A stretch of DNA of 21,247 bases from WJJR01 sp964440935 (GCA_964440935.1 CAYTTY010000053.1:1-21247), one strand, 5' to 3'. Numbered from the stretch's first letter, positions 7,406-14,880 are shown. Numbers and translations are program-made. The notes: generated by a model not told the origin, from the sequence alone.

Positions 7406-8134
7406 GTGTCTCTGAGCCGAGGGGGAGCAGCGCTTGGTCGCGTTGTTCTCCCACCGCGAGCGTCGCGCATTGAGGTCGCGTGCGACTTTCTGTACGCGGG
7501 CTCATCGGCGCTGCTGCTTCTGGTGCCGGTGTTGCGTCCGGAATTGTGGATGCTCGCGTTTCTGGCGTTGACACCGCTGTTTTACCGCTTGGTGCGTATT
7601 CCTCCCGGCCAGGCCGCACGCGTCGGCGTCCTGTTCGGTCTGTCGTATTTCACCGTCTATCTCTCTGGCACCTTCGCGGCCAATCCGCTGGGCAACTTGG
7701 CCACATTAGGCGTTGGCACGTCACTGTTGGCGGCGTTTGCGTGGGTCGTGACGCGTGCGCAGGCTCGCATCGGATTCAATCCCCTGATCACCGCATTCCT
7801 CTGGTTCCTGCTGGAAGCGATTTTGATCTGGTCCGGATTGGGGAATGGACTTGTGAGTGCCGTTCCCGGTCCGGAGACGGTGTTTGCGCAAGGCAGTGTG
7901 CTGTTCGGATTCCTCTTCACGACATTTGTCATCGTCTTCATCAATGCGTTGGTTGTATTTGTGACCGGCACGATGTCGGTACTCATTCCGGGGTGCCTGA
8001 TCCAATGGGTGACCGCGTGGCAGCCATGCGTGACGCTGTCGGTCGACACACTCCCATCGCAGAGCAAATATCTCACCACGGAGAGTCGTGGTCCTCCATG
8101 GGCCACAACTCCTGCGCATGCTCTCACTGCCTGA
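7406..8134 (+). CDS. Lnt-like integral membrane protein without nitrilase domain
   Basis: 242 aa from GTG 7406, which has GGAGG at 7390-7394; the frame is open from GTG 7292 and TTG 7403 is also possible. The first 190 residues match the transmembrane part of apolipoprotein N-acyltransferase in order: LWMLAFLALTPLFYRLVR (47-64), RVGVLFGLSYFTVYLSG (72-88), LITAFLWFLLE (127-137), then QGSVLFGFLFTTFVIVFINALV (162-183). In Lnt this is followed by a C-N hydrolase domain of about 250 residues with a Glu-Lys-Cys triad. Here only a 45-residue hydrophilic tail follows. Either this is a truncated relic or a membrane-only paralogue. The resemblance is by eye. Confidence 0.55.
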   Translation: MSLSRGGAALGRVVLPPRASRIEVACDFLYAGSSALLLLVPVLRPELWMLAFLALTPLFYRLVRIPPGQAARVGVLFGLSYFTVYLSGTFAANPLGNLATLGVGTSLLAAFAWVVTRAQARIGFNPLITAFLWFLLEAILIWSGLGNGLVSAVPGPETVFAQGSVLFGFLFTTFVIVFINALVVFVTGTMSVLIPGCLIQWVTAWQPCVTLSVDTLPSQSKYLTTESRGPPWATTPAHALTA

Positions 8135-8252
8135 GTGGGCGCCGTCGACGGTTCTGATCGTACGCGTCACGTGTCCACGGGGGCAACAACGGCCTGTGCT
8201 CTCGTATCTGCGCGTCACGATGGGCACAGGGAGAATCACTTGGAGGAATCAG

Positions 8253-8876
8253 ATGAAAGCGTGGAGCCTTATTGTATTGCTGGCCGTCGTCCTGCTGACA
8301 GCCGGGACGGCGATGGCCGATGTCACGGCGACCGGAGATTTGTACTATTACCTGGGGCCGCCGCTCAATGCCGTTGCCGGGGATTATGACCCGGTGAATG
8401 ATGATCCCAGCGCCACCGATTGGAATCCGAACTTCATCGCCGGCACTCCCCCGGCCGGTACAATTCCGGTGGGACAGGTGTTGGTCCTGGCGCAACGGAA
8501 TCTGCAGTTGAAGCAGGTGAAGTACGTTACGGCGAATGTCCAGTACACCGGCACATCGCCGCTGGTCACCTATGATCGGATTGGACATGGCGCGCGCGAT
8601 TATATCACCACTCATTACGTGCTCGGTGACACAGACGTCGCCGGAACACCGAGGAGCTATACACTGCGCTTCAAGGTAAAACCGCAGCCCGACTGGGAAT
8701 GGGTGGAACTCACGCCCGCAGGGGCTGCACCGGTGCCGTTTACCCGGGCGACCATCCATAGTGTTTGCGTTTCGGTTCCGTCGACCACCACAACCGGCTT
8801 GATCGTGCTGGTTGTGCTGTTGGGCGGAACAGCGGTGTGGATTGTCGGTCGGCGCCGTCTGCAGGCGACCGCCTGA
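8253..8876 (+). CDS. Secreted exosortase substrate with C-terminal VPSTTTTG-type sorting signal
   Basis: 207 aa. Sec signal peptide at 1-22 (cleavage after AMA). The mature part is a beta-rich extracellular domain of unknown family. At the C-terminus SVPSTTTTGLIVLVVLLGG (174-192) runs into a hydrophobic helix and a basic tail GRRRLQ (199-204). That is the tripartite layout of exosortase targets: motif, helix, basic cluster. The usual XrtH motif is IPTLSEWG-like; here VPSTTTTG keeps the initial hydrophobic-Pro and the Gly before the helix but lacks the Trp. It lies 1.57 kb downstream of the exosortase and is the only such tail in the window. ATG 8253 has GGAGG at 8242-8246. Its function as a surface protein is inferred. 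Confidence 0.7.
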   Translation: MKAWSLIVLLAVVLLTAGTAMADVTATGDLYYYLGPPLNAVAGDYDPVNDDPSATDWNPNFIAGTPPAGTIPVGQVLVLAQRNLQLKQVKYVTANVQYTGTSPLVTYDRIGHGARDYITTHYVLGDTDVAGTPRSYTLRFKVKPQPDWEWVELTPAGAAPVPFTRATIHSVCVSVPSTTTTGLIVLVVLLGGTAVWIVGRRRLQATA

Positions 8877-8901
8877 CCCGACGGCAACCGACGGTTTAAC
8901 G

Positions 8902-8940
8902 ACAACAGGGGCTGGACATCCAGCCCCTGTTGTCCTTTGA
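8902..8940 (+). terminator. Strong rho-independent terminator
   Basis: A perfect 14-bp stem (ACAACAGGGGCTGG at 8902-8915, CCAGCCCCTGTTGT at 8920-8933) with a 4-base loop is followed by CCTTTGA. It closes the exosortase substrate transcript. The A-rich left side (GACAACA) may let it work weakly from the other side too. Confidence 0.75.
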
Positions 8941-8956
8941 TAAGTCTCTCAGGTTA

Positions 8957-9080
8957 TAGCGATTGTCAGAAGAACTTTCCGATTCACGAGACGGTAGCAT
9001 GGCCGTCCCGGCCATGCCGCACGGGCGAGACGCCCGTGCTACGTCGTTGGTTAATCGGAAATTATCTCTGACAATTCCTC
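8957..9080. repeat. TA-flanked MITE-like element, type A, 124 bp
   Basis: Flanked by TA at 8955-8956 and 9081-9082. Left end TAGCGATTGTCAGAAGAAC, right end ATTATCTCTGACAATTCCTC. The interior has CATGGCCGTCCCGGCCATG and GCACGGGCGAGACGCCCGTG hairpins. It is the inverted counterpart of 76-200. It sits between convergent genes, and its right end provides the stop codon of the minus-strand remnant at 9080. Confidence 0.75.
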
Positions 9081-9541
9081 TAACTGCTGCACGACGCCTG
9101 CACCGGCATGCATGGATCGCACGGGTCATCGCCATTGAAGAACAAATGTTCGATCAGCGCGTTGAGATCGACCGCATCGGCAACGCTATCGTAATTGAAA
9201 TCGCTACGGGTCGATGGGCAGCCGGGATCCTGCACGTCGGTGGCATTGAAGAAGATGATGTTGATCAGAGTGTTCATATCGACTGCCGTGGGAAAACCGT
9301 CCTCGTCGAAATCCGCTTGCCACGGACACAATCCGTCCACCGTTTGATCGCAATCGTTGTCGACTCCATCGCACACTTCGGTCGCTTCGGGATTGATGTC
9401 GGGATCGGCATCGTCGCAGTCGCATCCGGCGCCGGCGGTGTCGGCGTCGGTCTGATCGGGATTGCTCAGGTCAGGACAGTTGTCGTATCGGCATGGAATC
9501 CCCCATTGCGCTGCACGGCGTGCAGCGGTTGCTGTAAGCGT
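9080..9541 (-). pseudogene. 5'-truncated secreted protein with TSP3, MopE-like and dockerin-like motifs
   Basis: An open frame on the minus strand from just after a TGA at 9544-9542 down to TAG at 9082-9080, with no ATG, GTG or TTG before residue 56. Recognisable content starts with RYDNCPDLSNPDQTDAD (thrombospondin type-3-like). It continues with CDCDDADPDINPEATEVCDG (MopE-like calcium/copper-binding motif) and VDNDCDQTVDG. Two EF-hand-like dockerin halves follow, ADFDEDGFPTAVDMNTLINI and SDFNYDSVADAVDLNALIEH, with a DPCDPC tail. It looks like the C-terminal end of a large surface or secreted protein whose front is missing. The C-terminal stop is made by the repeat element's TAG. Confidence 0.65.
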
Positions 9542-9692
9542 TCACAACAGTCAGGAGCTGCTTCAGTGGTGAGGGACGAACAGCTCTGTAGCTTTGTCGC
9601 GGGAGTGTGGTGGAACCTTACACCAAGTTGCTAAAGTCGCTACTGCTTCGAACAAATATCGAAAGTGACCACTCGGATCGTAGCGAACTCTA

Positions 9693-9849
9693 TAGCGGCT
9701 GTCAGAATCGCTGTCCGATTCCAGCGTGCCGTCACGCGCCCTCGCGTGACGGCTATCTCCCGTACGGACAAGGCGTCACCCGAGGGCGGGTGACGCCACA
9801 TATGACCACCGTGTTCGCTTCAAACGGACAATACTTCTGGCAATCGCTC
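9693..9849. repeat. TA-flanked MITE-like element, type C, 157 bp
   Basis: Flanked by TA at 9691-9692 and 9850-9851. Left end TAGCGGCTGTCAGAATCGC, right end AAACGGACAATACTTCTGGC then AATCGCTC. The interior differs from types A and B and holds two hairpins: CCGTCACGCG/CGCGTGACGG and GGCGTCACCC/GGGTGACGCC. A decayed relative lies at 5205-5312. Confidence 0.7.
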
Positions 9850-9851
9850 TA

Positions 9852-9883
9852 ATCAGCGGGAGCCGTTACCGGCTCCCGCTGAT
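9852..9883. terminator. Perfect 14-bp hairpin next to a MITE end, terminator-like
   Basis: ATCAGCGGGAGCCG (9852-9865) and CGGCTCCCGCTGAT (9870-9883) pair perfectly around a 4-base loop. No T-run follows on either strand, so a terminator role is uncertain. No intact gene ends nearby; it may be the terminator of a lost gene. Confidence 0.4.
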
Positions 9884-9953
9884 CAGGGTGGGGCACTCCT
9901 TGTAAGCACTAGTAGGGTGCGGAAAACCCCACGATCCGGCGCAATCTCCTCGA

Positions 9954-10037
9954 TGTCATCCCCCGAATGCAGGGATCCATTCTGAACACGTCACGAAATT
10001 CAAATGGATTCCTCCGCCGCGGCGGACGGGAATGACA
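9954..10037. repeat. dRS3/NEMIS-like palindromic repeat
   Basis: TGTCATCCC (9954-9962) is mirrored by GGGAATGACA (10028-10037), and GGGATCCATT near 9973 by AATGGATTCC near 10003. A CCGCCGCGGCGG palindrome sits just before the right end. This layout resembles the widespread ATTCCC...GGGAAT small repeats of many bacteria. Only one copy was seen here. Confidence 0.45.
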
Positions 10038-10045
10038 ACAGGTTG

Positions 10046-10170
10046 CAGCAATCATCAGAAATCCGTTCCAATTCTCGGGAACGTAGTATCGTCGTCTCGG
10101 CCAAGCGGCACGGGCGAGGCGCCCGTACTACATCGTCCGCTCAATCGGAAGATAGTTCTGACAACCGCTT
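10046..10170. repeat. Decayed type A MITE-like element, 125 bp
   Basis: It has the same order and length as 8957-9080: CAGCAATCATCAGAAATCC at the left, GGCACGGGCGAGGCGCCCGT in the middle, AATCGGAAGATAGTTCTGAC then AACCGCTT at the right. The right flank TA is at 10171-10172; the left TA has become TG. Substitutions throughout show an older insertion. The rest of 9884-10281 shows no gene. Confidence 0.6.
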
Positions 10171-10281
10171 TAGGGCCGCAGTCCGTTTTTCCGCACCCTG
10201 CTGGTCTGACATTCATGCCCACCTGTCTCCGTGTCGGCAATCAAAGGGCATGAACTCATAATGGCACCCCTGTGGTTTCAA

Positions 10282-10698
10282 TTAGGAGTCCATCAGGTAT
10301 TCGCTGAGCGCGTTGCGTAACGATTCCGGCATGGGAATCGGCTTCATTGTTTGTGTGCTCACACAGACGTGGCGTGTGGTCACCGTGGCGCGGTGGACGC
10401 CGTCTTTGCCGACGAGTCTGGTCTCGACGACAAACGATGTACCGCGGATCTCTATCAGCCGGAGTTCGCCTGAAATCTCATCACCGTGTCGCATTGGTGC
10501 GCGGTAGTGGCATTCGGAGTGGGCGATCGGGATGATGTAGTTTCCCTCATCGATCGCAGCAGAAATGCTATGTCCGATGCCTTCGAGGAACTGCTCATAC
10601 ACATTGTGCGCGAGGGTGAAATACTTTGCGAAAAAGACAATGCCGGCGGCATCGACATCGTGAATGCGAATCGGGAAATCGTGTCTGTAAGTGGTCAT
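10282..10698 (-). CDS. Acyl-CoA thioesterase, hotdog fold (YbgC/FadM type)
   Basis: 138 aa, the usual single-hotdog length. The N-terminal signature IRIHDVDAAGIVFFAKYF (residues 11-28) carries the Asp of the 4HBT active-site motif and the helix start. AHSECHYRAPMRHGDEI follows in the expected place for the central strands. These enzymes hydrolyse short- to medium-chain or aromatic acyl-CoA thioesters in the cytoplasm; the substrate cannot be told from sequence. The start at 10698 is fixed by homology, with only a weak GAGAAT upstream. The CMD-family gene lies upstream on the same strand with a 142-base gap, so cotranscription is possible. Confidence 0.85.
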   Translation of the reverse strand: MTTYRHDFPIRIHDVDAAGIVFFAKYFTLAHNVYEQFLEGIGHSISAAIDEGNYIIPIAHSECHYRAPMRHGDEISGELRLIEIRGTSFVVETRLVGKDGVHRATVTTRHVCVSTQTMKPIPMPESLRNALSEYLMDS

Positions 10699-10840
10699 AT
10701 AGATTCTCGCGTCGCGTCGTCTCGTTTCGTTATGAAAAGGGGTGTCTCGTCATCGGTGAGCGCAGCTGATAGTGTGCGCTTGAGAACACTATGGTCGCGC
10801 AGCCGTCAGACCAGAGTCAACAGACAACGCGAGCGGCACG

Positions 10841-11197
10841 TCACGACTTTGACGCGGCACGCAGTTCCGCCAGCGTGCCAGCCGCACGCCGGAGATGCGG
10901 AATCGTGATTGAACCGCCGACCACGAGCGCAACAGCGAAGACGTCGTCGAACTCGTCATCGGTGACACCCTGCTCAACACACTGAACCATGTGGTAGGTG
11001 ATGCAATCGTCACAGCGCAGCACGGTCGAGGCGACCAACCCGAGCATCTCTTTGGTCTTGGCAGGAAGAGCGGCGTCCTGATAAACACCATGGTCGACAT
11101 TGAAGAAGCGCTGGATGTACTTGTGCTTCGATTTGAGCAGAATTTCGTTGAGCGCTTGGCGTTCTTCTTTGAATTCGGCGACAGACTTACGGGTCAT
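10841..11197 (-). CDS. Carboxymuconolactone decarboxylase / AhpD-family protein
   Basis: 118 aa. The redox-active motif RCDDCITYH (61-69) has the CxxC plus His three residues on, as in AhpD-like alkylhydroperoxidases and related CMD proteins. It is followed by EQGVTDDEFDDVFAVALVVGGSI across 75-97, the conserved helix of the family. It is probably a peroxide-reducing or other thiol-disulfide protein acting as an oligomer in the cytoplasm; the exact substrate is unknown. A good GGAGG (11213-11209 on this strand) sits 11 bases before the ATG. Confidence 0.85.
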   Translation of the reverse strand: MTRKSVAEFKEERQALNEILLKSKHKYIQRFFNVDHGVYQDAALPAKTKEMLGLVASTVLRCDDCITYHMVQCVEQGVTDDEFDDVFAVALVVGGSITIPHLRRAAGTLAELRAASKS

Positions 11198-11220
11198 TGG
11201 CGTACAATCCTCCTAAAATT

Positions 11221-11574
11221 CAGGTCAGCAAGTCAAGTTAATCTACGGTTGACAGACACTCCCATGCAAGTCGGTCCACTCCGGTCGAGTGGCCGTCTCG
11301 TCTGAGCGCCTCTCGTTATGAAATAGTGATCGCACAATATCATTCATTGTGAATCCGCCATGACAAACATTCCAGTAACACATTAGTCCTCAGTGGGATA
11401 GAGTTACGGCCGGTCGTCGACATTTTTCGCAGAGCAACGGATTATTGGGGAAGGATGGTTGACGTGAGCGGCTAAACGGGATAGTTTTACTCCGACCAAT
11501 GATTCTGTGGTCCTTGCCCGACCAATCAAGGATTTACCGCGCTTTTAAAGCCCACCAGTTATAAGGAGGATCCC
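11221..11574. other. Intergenic region between divergent genes
   Basis: About 350 bases with no convincing gene, repeat or RNA. It must hold the promoters of the leftward CMD gene and the rightward dehydrogenase, but no -35/-10 pair stood out. The only clear signal is the ribosome binding site AAGGAGGA at 11563-11570. Confidence 0.4.
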
Positions 11575-12642
11575 ATGTTCTTGGGACATCACACTGCGAG
11601 AACCCTCCGGCAACGCCGATCACTGTTGACCACGGGGGCGGCCGCACTGATGGTCGTAGCCGCCCTTGCGTTGATCTACACGCCATCTTACGGCCAGATC
11701 CCAACCGGGTCGATCACAATTTCACTGGATGAAGTGGCGACCGGTTTGACTTCACCGGTGATGCTTACTCATGCGGGTGACGGGTCGGGCCGGTTGTTTG
11801 TAGTCGATCAGGCGGGACAGATTCGCATCATCGAAAACGGGACGCTGCTACCGACACCGTTTTTGGATCTTACGTCAAAGATTCCCACATTGAACGCGGC
11901 CTTTGACGAGCGCGGTCTATTGGGGCTGGCCTTTCATCCCGACTATGAAACGAATGGCCGGTTCTTTGTTCGCTACAGTGCTCCACGGACCGGCGACCCC
12001 GATGAACCGTGTGCCGATCCGGGGAATTTCGTGCCGGGCTGCTACAAAGAAATCCTGGCGGAGTATGCGGTGTCGGGTGACCCCAATGTCGCCGATCCGA
12101 GTTCTGAGATCATTCTATTTTCCATCGACGAACCCCAGTTCAATCACAATGCCGGACATGTGGCGTTTGGTCCCGATGGATATTTGTACTTTTCGCTGGG
12201 TGATGGCGGCGGCGCCCACGACGGTCTGGCTGATTCGCCACCGTCGCGCGGCCCGGAAGGAAACGGCCAGAACCGTGAGACGGCCTTGGGTAGTCTCCTA
12301 CGCATCGATGTTGACGGCGCCAGCCCGTACGCCATCCCCCCCGATAATCCCTTTGTCAGTGGGCCGGGCCTCGACGAGATCTTTGCCTACGGATTCCGCA
12401 ATCCTTACCGATTTTCATTCGATGACGATAAAAATGACCTCTTTGTCGCCGATGTCGGCCAGGCGTTGTTTGAGGAGATTGACATTGTGGCCAAGGGTGG
12501 CAATTACGGCTGGGTCATCCGTGAGGGGTTCCACTGCTTCGACCCGTTCAATCCGAGCGTTCCCCGCGCCGCACTCGTTCGGTCACTCGCAGAGCACTTC
12601 CGTGACCGTGTGGTCTGCTTGCTGTGTAGATCGTACAGTTGA
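11575..12642 (+). CDS. PQQ-dependent sugar dehydrogenase-like protein, C-terminally truncated
   Basis: 355 aa with a signal peptide (1-40, long, Arg-rich start, ends SYGQ). The soluble glucose/sorbosone dehydrogenase beta-propeller is recognisable from DEVATGLTSPVMLTHAGDGS (52-71) through DERGLLGLAFHPDY (111-124), NHNAGHVAFGPDGYLYFSLG (190-209; His191 matches the catalytic His), AYGFRNPYRFSFD (271-283) and GGNYGWVIREGFHCFDP (308-324). After about residue 330 the sequence no longer looks like the family, and a stop follows 25 residues later. The last propeller blade, with further PQQ-binding residues, is missing. It is probably inactive or a pseudogene. AAGGAGGA precedes the ATG. Confidence 0.75.
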   Translation: MFLGHHTARTLRQRRSLLTTGAAALMVVAALALIYTPSYGQIPTGSITISLDEVATGLTSPVMLTHAGDGSGRLFVVDQAGQIRIIENGTLLPTPFLDLTSKIPTLNAAFDERGLLGLAFHPDYETNGRFFVRYSAPRTGDPDEPCADPGNFVPGCYKEILAEYAVSGDPNVADPSSEIILFSIDEPQFNHNAGHVAFGPDGYLYFSLGDGGGAHDGLADSPPSRGPEGNGQNRETALGSLLRIDVDGASPYAIPPDNPFVSGPGLDEIFAYGFRNPYRFSFDDDKNDLFVADVGQALFEEIDIVAKGGNYGWVIREGFHCFDPFNPSVPRAALVRSLAEHFRDRVVCLLCRSYS

Positions 12643-12890
12643 TTCCGCCACGTGTATGAGCTGACACCGCTTTCCACAAGCGTATCGGCTGCCTGTTCGA
12701 TCCCAAATACCAGTGCCGGCACGGACGCCGCAACTTGACGAGGAGGCTGTATTGATTGTGATGAACACATGGCGGAACCGGGAACACGACCTTGAGTGTC
12801 TGGTTTTGAGTCAATAGGAAGTTACTGCAACATCAGCGTCCAAAGCTGAATCACAATCTCAAAATGCGGGGGGCAGGAGGTAAGGATTCG
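12643..12890. other. Gap after the truncated dehydrogenase
   Basis: From the loss of homology near 12565 to the next start at 12891, neither strand gives a recognisable protein or a known repeat of this window. No terminator is visible. It is probably foreign or decayed sequence that replaced the dehydrogenase 3' end. GGAGG at 12876-12880 serves the next gene. Confidence 0.4.
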
Positions 12891-14660
12891 ATGATGCGTT
12901 ATTGGAATGTGATTGTTCTCTGTCTTCTCGCACTGCCACTGGTTGGTTCCACTGCCGATGCCATCACGGTCACTGTCGATTCGATCAGAGACAACACGTT
13001 GTATGAGAGTGCGACGGGCTCGTTGAGCAACGGAGCGGGCCAACATTTCTTTACCGGGCGGACCGGCCAGGTCAGTGACAGCCGTCGGCGCGGCTTGATT
13101 CACTTCGATATCGCCGAGTTCGTTCCCTCCGGTGCGACGATTGAGAGTGTCCAACTGACGCTTCATATGTCCAAAACACCGATCGGCGCCGGTACTCGAA
13201 CAGTGGAGCTGCGACGCGTCCTGGAAGATTGGGGGGAGGGAGCCTCTGATCCCCTCGGGAACGAGGGCGCCGGCACGACAGCAGCCACCGATGACGCCAC
13301 CTGGGTGCACACCTTTTTCGATACCAGTACGTGGAACGTCACGGGCGGCTCGTTTACCCTGACACCCAGTGCCGCCATCGATGTCGGCGGTGTCGGGTTC
13401 TACACGTGGGGATCGACGGTTCAGATGGTGTCCGATGTTCAGGGATGGCTCGATGATCCCAGCACCAATTTTGGCTGGTTGTTGCTTGGTGACGAGAGCA
13501 CCACAATGACTGCCAAGCGCTTTGATACGCACGAGCATCCCACCGCAAGCGACCGCCCCGAACTGGTGGTGGAGTATTCGCTGCCGGCCCAGCCACCCGA
13601 ACTCGATTCGATTGGTCCCAAAGTGGTCGACGAAGGATCGACACTGAACTTTACGATAACGGCCAGTGATCCCAATGGCACGATTCCCGACCTGCTCGCC
13701 GAGAATCTTCCGTCCGGTGGGCAGTTCTCCGACAATGATGATGGCACCGGCGACTTTTTATTCACGCCCAACTTTGAACAGTCGGGACTATTCAATGTCC
13801 GGTTTATAGCCACCGATGGCGCACTCGCCGATACAGAGTTGGTTGAGATCACGGTGAATGAGGTCACCGATCCCCCCATAGCCTCCGACGATACAGTGAC
13901 CACACCGGAAGACCAGCCGGTTTCGGATGCATTAGCAGCGAACGACCCCGATGGCGATTCAGTTTTCTTCGAGATCGTAGACGGTCCGTTTCACGGATCA
14001 CTGACCGCCTTTGATGGTGCCGTTGGAACCTATACTTATGATCCATCCGATGACTTCTTTGGAGAAGACTCCATTCTCTTCCGCGCCAACGACGGCACAG
14101 CGGTGTCCGACACCGGCCTGGTGATTGTGACCGTTACGAGTGTGAACGACCCACCGGTTGCGGGAGACGTGAACGTTTCGGTGAGCATCAATACGCCAAT
14201 TAATGTGGGCCCCATGCCGGTCACCGACGTCGACGATACCGCGTGGACGATTACTCAAACAGCAGGGCCGTTTCATGGGAGTGTCAGTGACTTTGATTCG
14301 TCGACGGGGAGCTTTACCTACAGCCCCGACCTGGACTACACGGGCCTGGATTCTATTCTCTATATAGCCGATGACGGCGATACGCTCTCCGATACGGCCA
14401 CGGTTCGCTTGACCGTTTCGGACCAATGCTCCTGTCCGTTTCAGGGTGATATCAATGCGGATGGTGTTCGCGATGCCGTGGATCTGAATCTGGAAATCAG
14501 CGCTCTGTTTTTCAATGGTTCCAATCCGCAAGATCCAAACTGCCCGACCACCCGCGCCGATGTGAATAACGATGGAGTATCGGACGCGGTCGATCTGAAC
14601 TACCTGATCGACGTACTGTTCTTCAACGGTCCGGACCCGATCGATCCCTGCCAGCCTTAA
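12891..14660 (+). CDS. Secreted DNRLRE / cadherin-like repeat protein with dockerin-like tail
   Basis: 589 aa. Signal peptide MMRYWNVIVLCLLALPLVGS to about residue 24. Residues about 25-235 look like a DNRLRE-type beta-sandwich (DSIRDNTLYESATGSLSNG, RGLIHFDIAEF, WGSTVQMVSDVQGWLDDPS, then RPELVVEYS). Residues about 240-500 hold Ig/cadherin-like repeats (NFTITASDPNG; SDDTVTTPEDQPVSDALAAN; GTYTYDPSDDFFGEDSILFR; VNDPPVAGD). Residues about 520-589 form two EF-hand-like halves, GDINADGVRDAVDLN and ADVNNDGVSDAVDLN, each followed by an FFNG turn: a dockerin type I-like tail. It is likely a surface or secreted adhesion or scaffold protein. The ATG at 12891 is preferred because GGAGG lies 10 bases upstream. 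Confidence 0.8.
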   Translation: MMRYWNVIVLCLLALPLVGSTADAITVTVDSIRDNTLYESATGSLSNGAGQHFFTGRTGQVSDSRRRGLIHFDIAEFVPSGATIESVQLTLHMSKTPIGAGTRTVELRRVLEDWGEGASDPLGNEGAGTTAATDDATWVHTFFDTSTWNVTGGSFTLTPSAAIDVGGVGFYTWGSTVQMVSDVQGWLDDPSTNFGWLLLGDESTTMTAKRFDTHEHPTASDRPELVVEYSLPAQPPELDSIGPKVVDEGSTLNFTITASDPNGTIPDLLAENLPSGGQFSDNDDGTGDFLFTPNFEQSGLFNVRFIATDGALADTELVEITVNEVTDPPIASDDTVTTPEDQPVSDALAANDPDGDSVFFEIVDGPFHGSLTAFDGAVGTYTYDPSDDFFGEDSILFRANDGTAVSDTGLVIVTVTSVNDPPVAGDVNVSVSINTPINVGPMPVTDVDDTAWTITQTAGPFHGSVSDFDSSTGSFTYSPDLDYTGLDSILYIADDGDTLSDTATVRLTVSDQCSCPFQGDINADGVRDAVDLNLEISALFFNGSNPQDPNCPTTRADVNNDGVSDAVDLNYLIDVLFFNGPDPIDPCQP

Positions 14661-14670
14661 GGCTGCTTTT
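14652..14670 (+). terminator. Palindromic terminator overlapping the stop codon
   Basis: CAGCC TTAA GGCTG (14652-14665) is a perfect palindrome followed by CTTTT. The TAA stop of the preceding gene is inside the loop. The short 5-bp stem makes it weak on its own; a second hairpin follows. Confidence 0.4.
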
Positions 14671-14685
14671 CAATTGATCGCATAA

Positions 14686-14716
14686 AGCCCGCGGAACACT
14701 GGTTTCGCGGGCGTTG
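14686..14716 (+). terminator. Second terminator hairpin
   Basis: GCCCGCG (14687-14693) pairs with CGCGGGC (14706-14712), extendable with partial pairing, and is followed by GTTGTGG. It has the same stem type as the terminator at 1784. It probably completes termination after the dockerin-tailed gene. Confidence 0.5.
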
Positions 14717-14813
14717 TGGTGATGGTCGTGAGCATGTTCAATTGCATCGGAGTACCGCGCGCCGTGAGGGAGATCAGCTATTTATCTTGGCAATCGGGTG
14801 ATGTAGATCTTAG

Positions 14814-14880
14814 GTCAGGAGCACGGCGCGTCGAGCGAGAAGCGATTGAAATGTCCCGTTCGCAGCGCAGGGCTCCTGAC
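14814..14880 (+). repeat. 67-bp palindromic repeat, copy 1
   Basis: It begins GTCAGGAGC and ends GCTCCTGAC, with the half-sites GCACGGCG and a partly pairing interior. It is the inverted counterpart of 14917-14983, with exactly the same length. Non-coding. Confidence 0.65.

Noticed and set aside
7480..8157. A 225-codon open frame overlapping the Lnt-like gene in another frame
   Set aside because: The overlapped frame gives coherent membrane helices in Lnt order; this one gives Arg/Cys/His-rich sequence with no segments typical of a protein family.
8963..9634. A 223-codon plus-strand open frame
   Set aside because: It is antisense to the dockerin/MopE-like remnant, whose minus-strand reading has clear EF-hand and Cys motifs. 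The plus-strand protein is low-complexity Ile/Val/Gly sequence produced by that.
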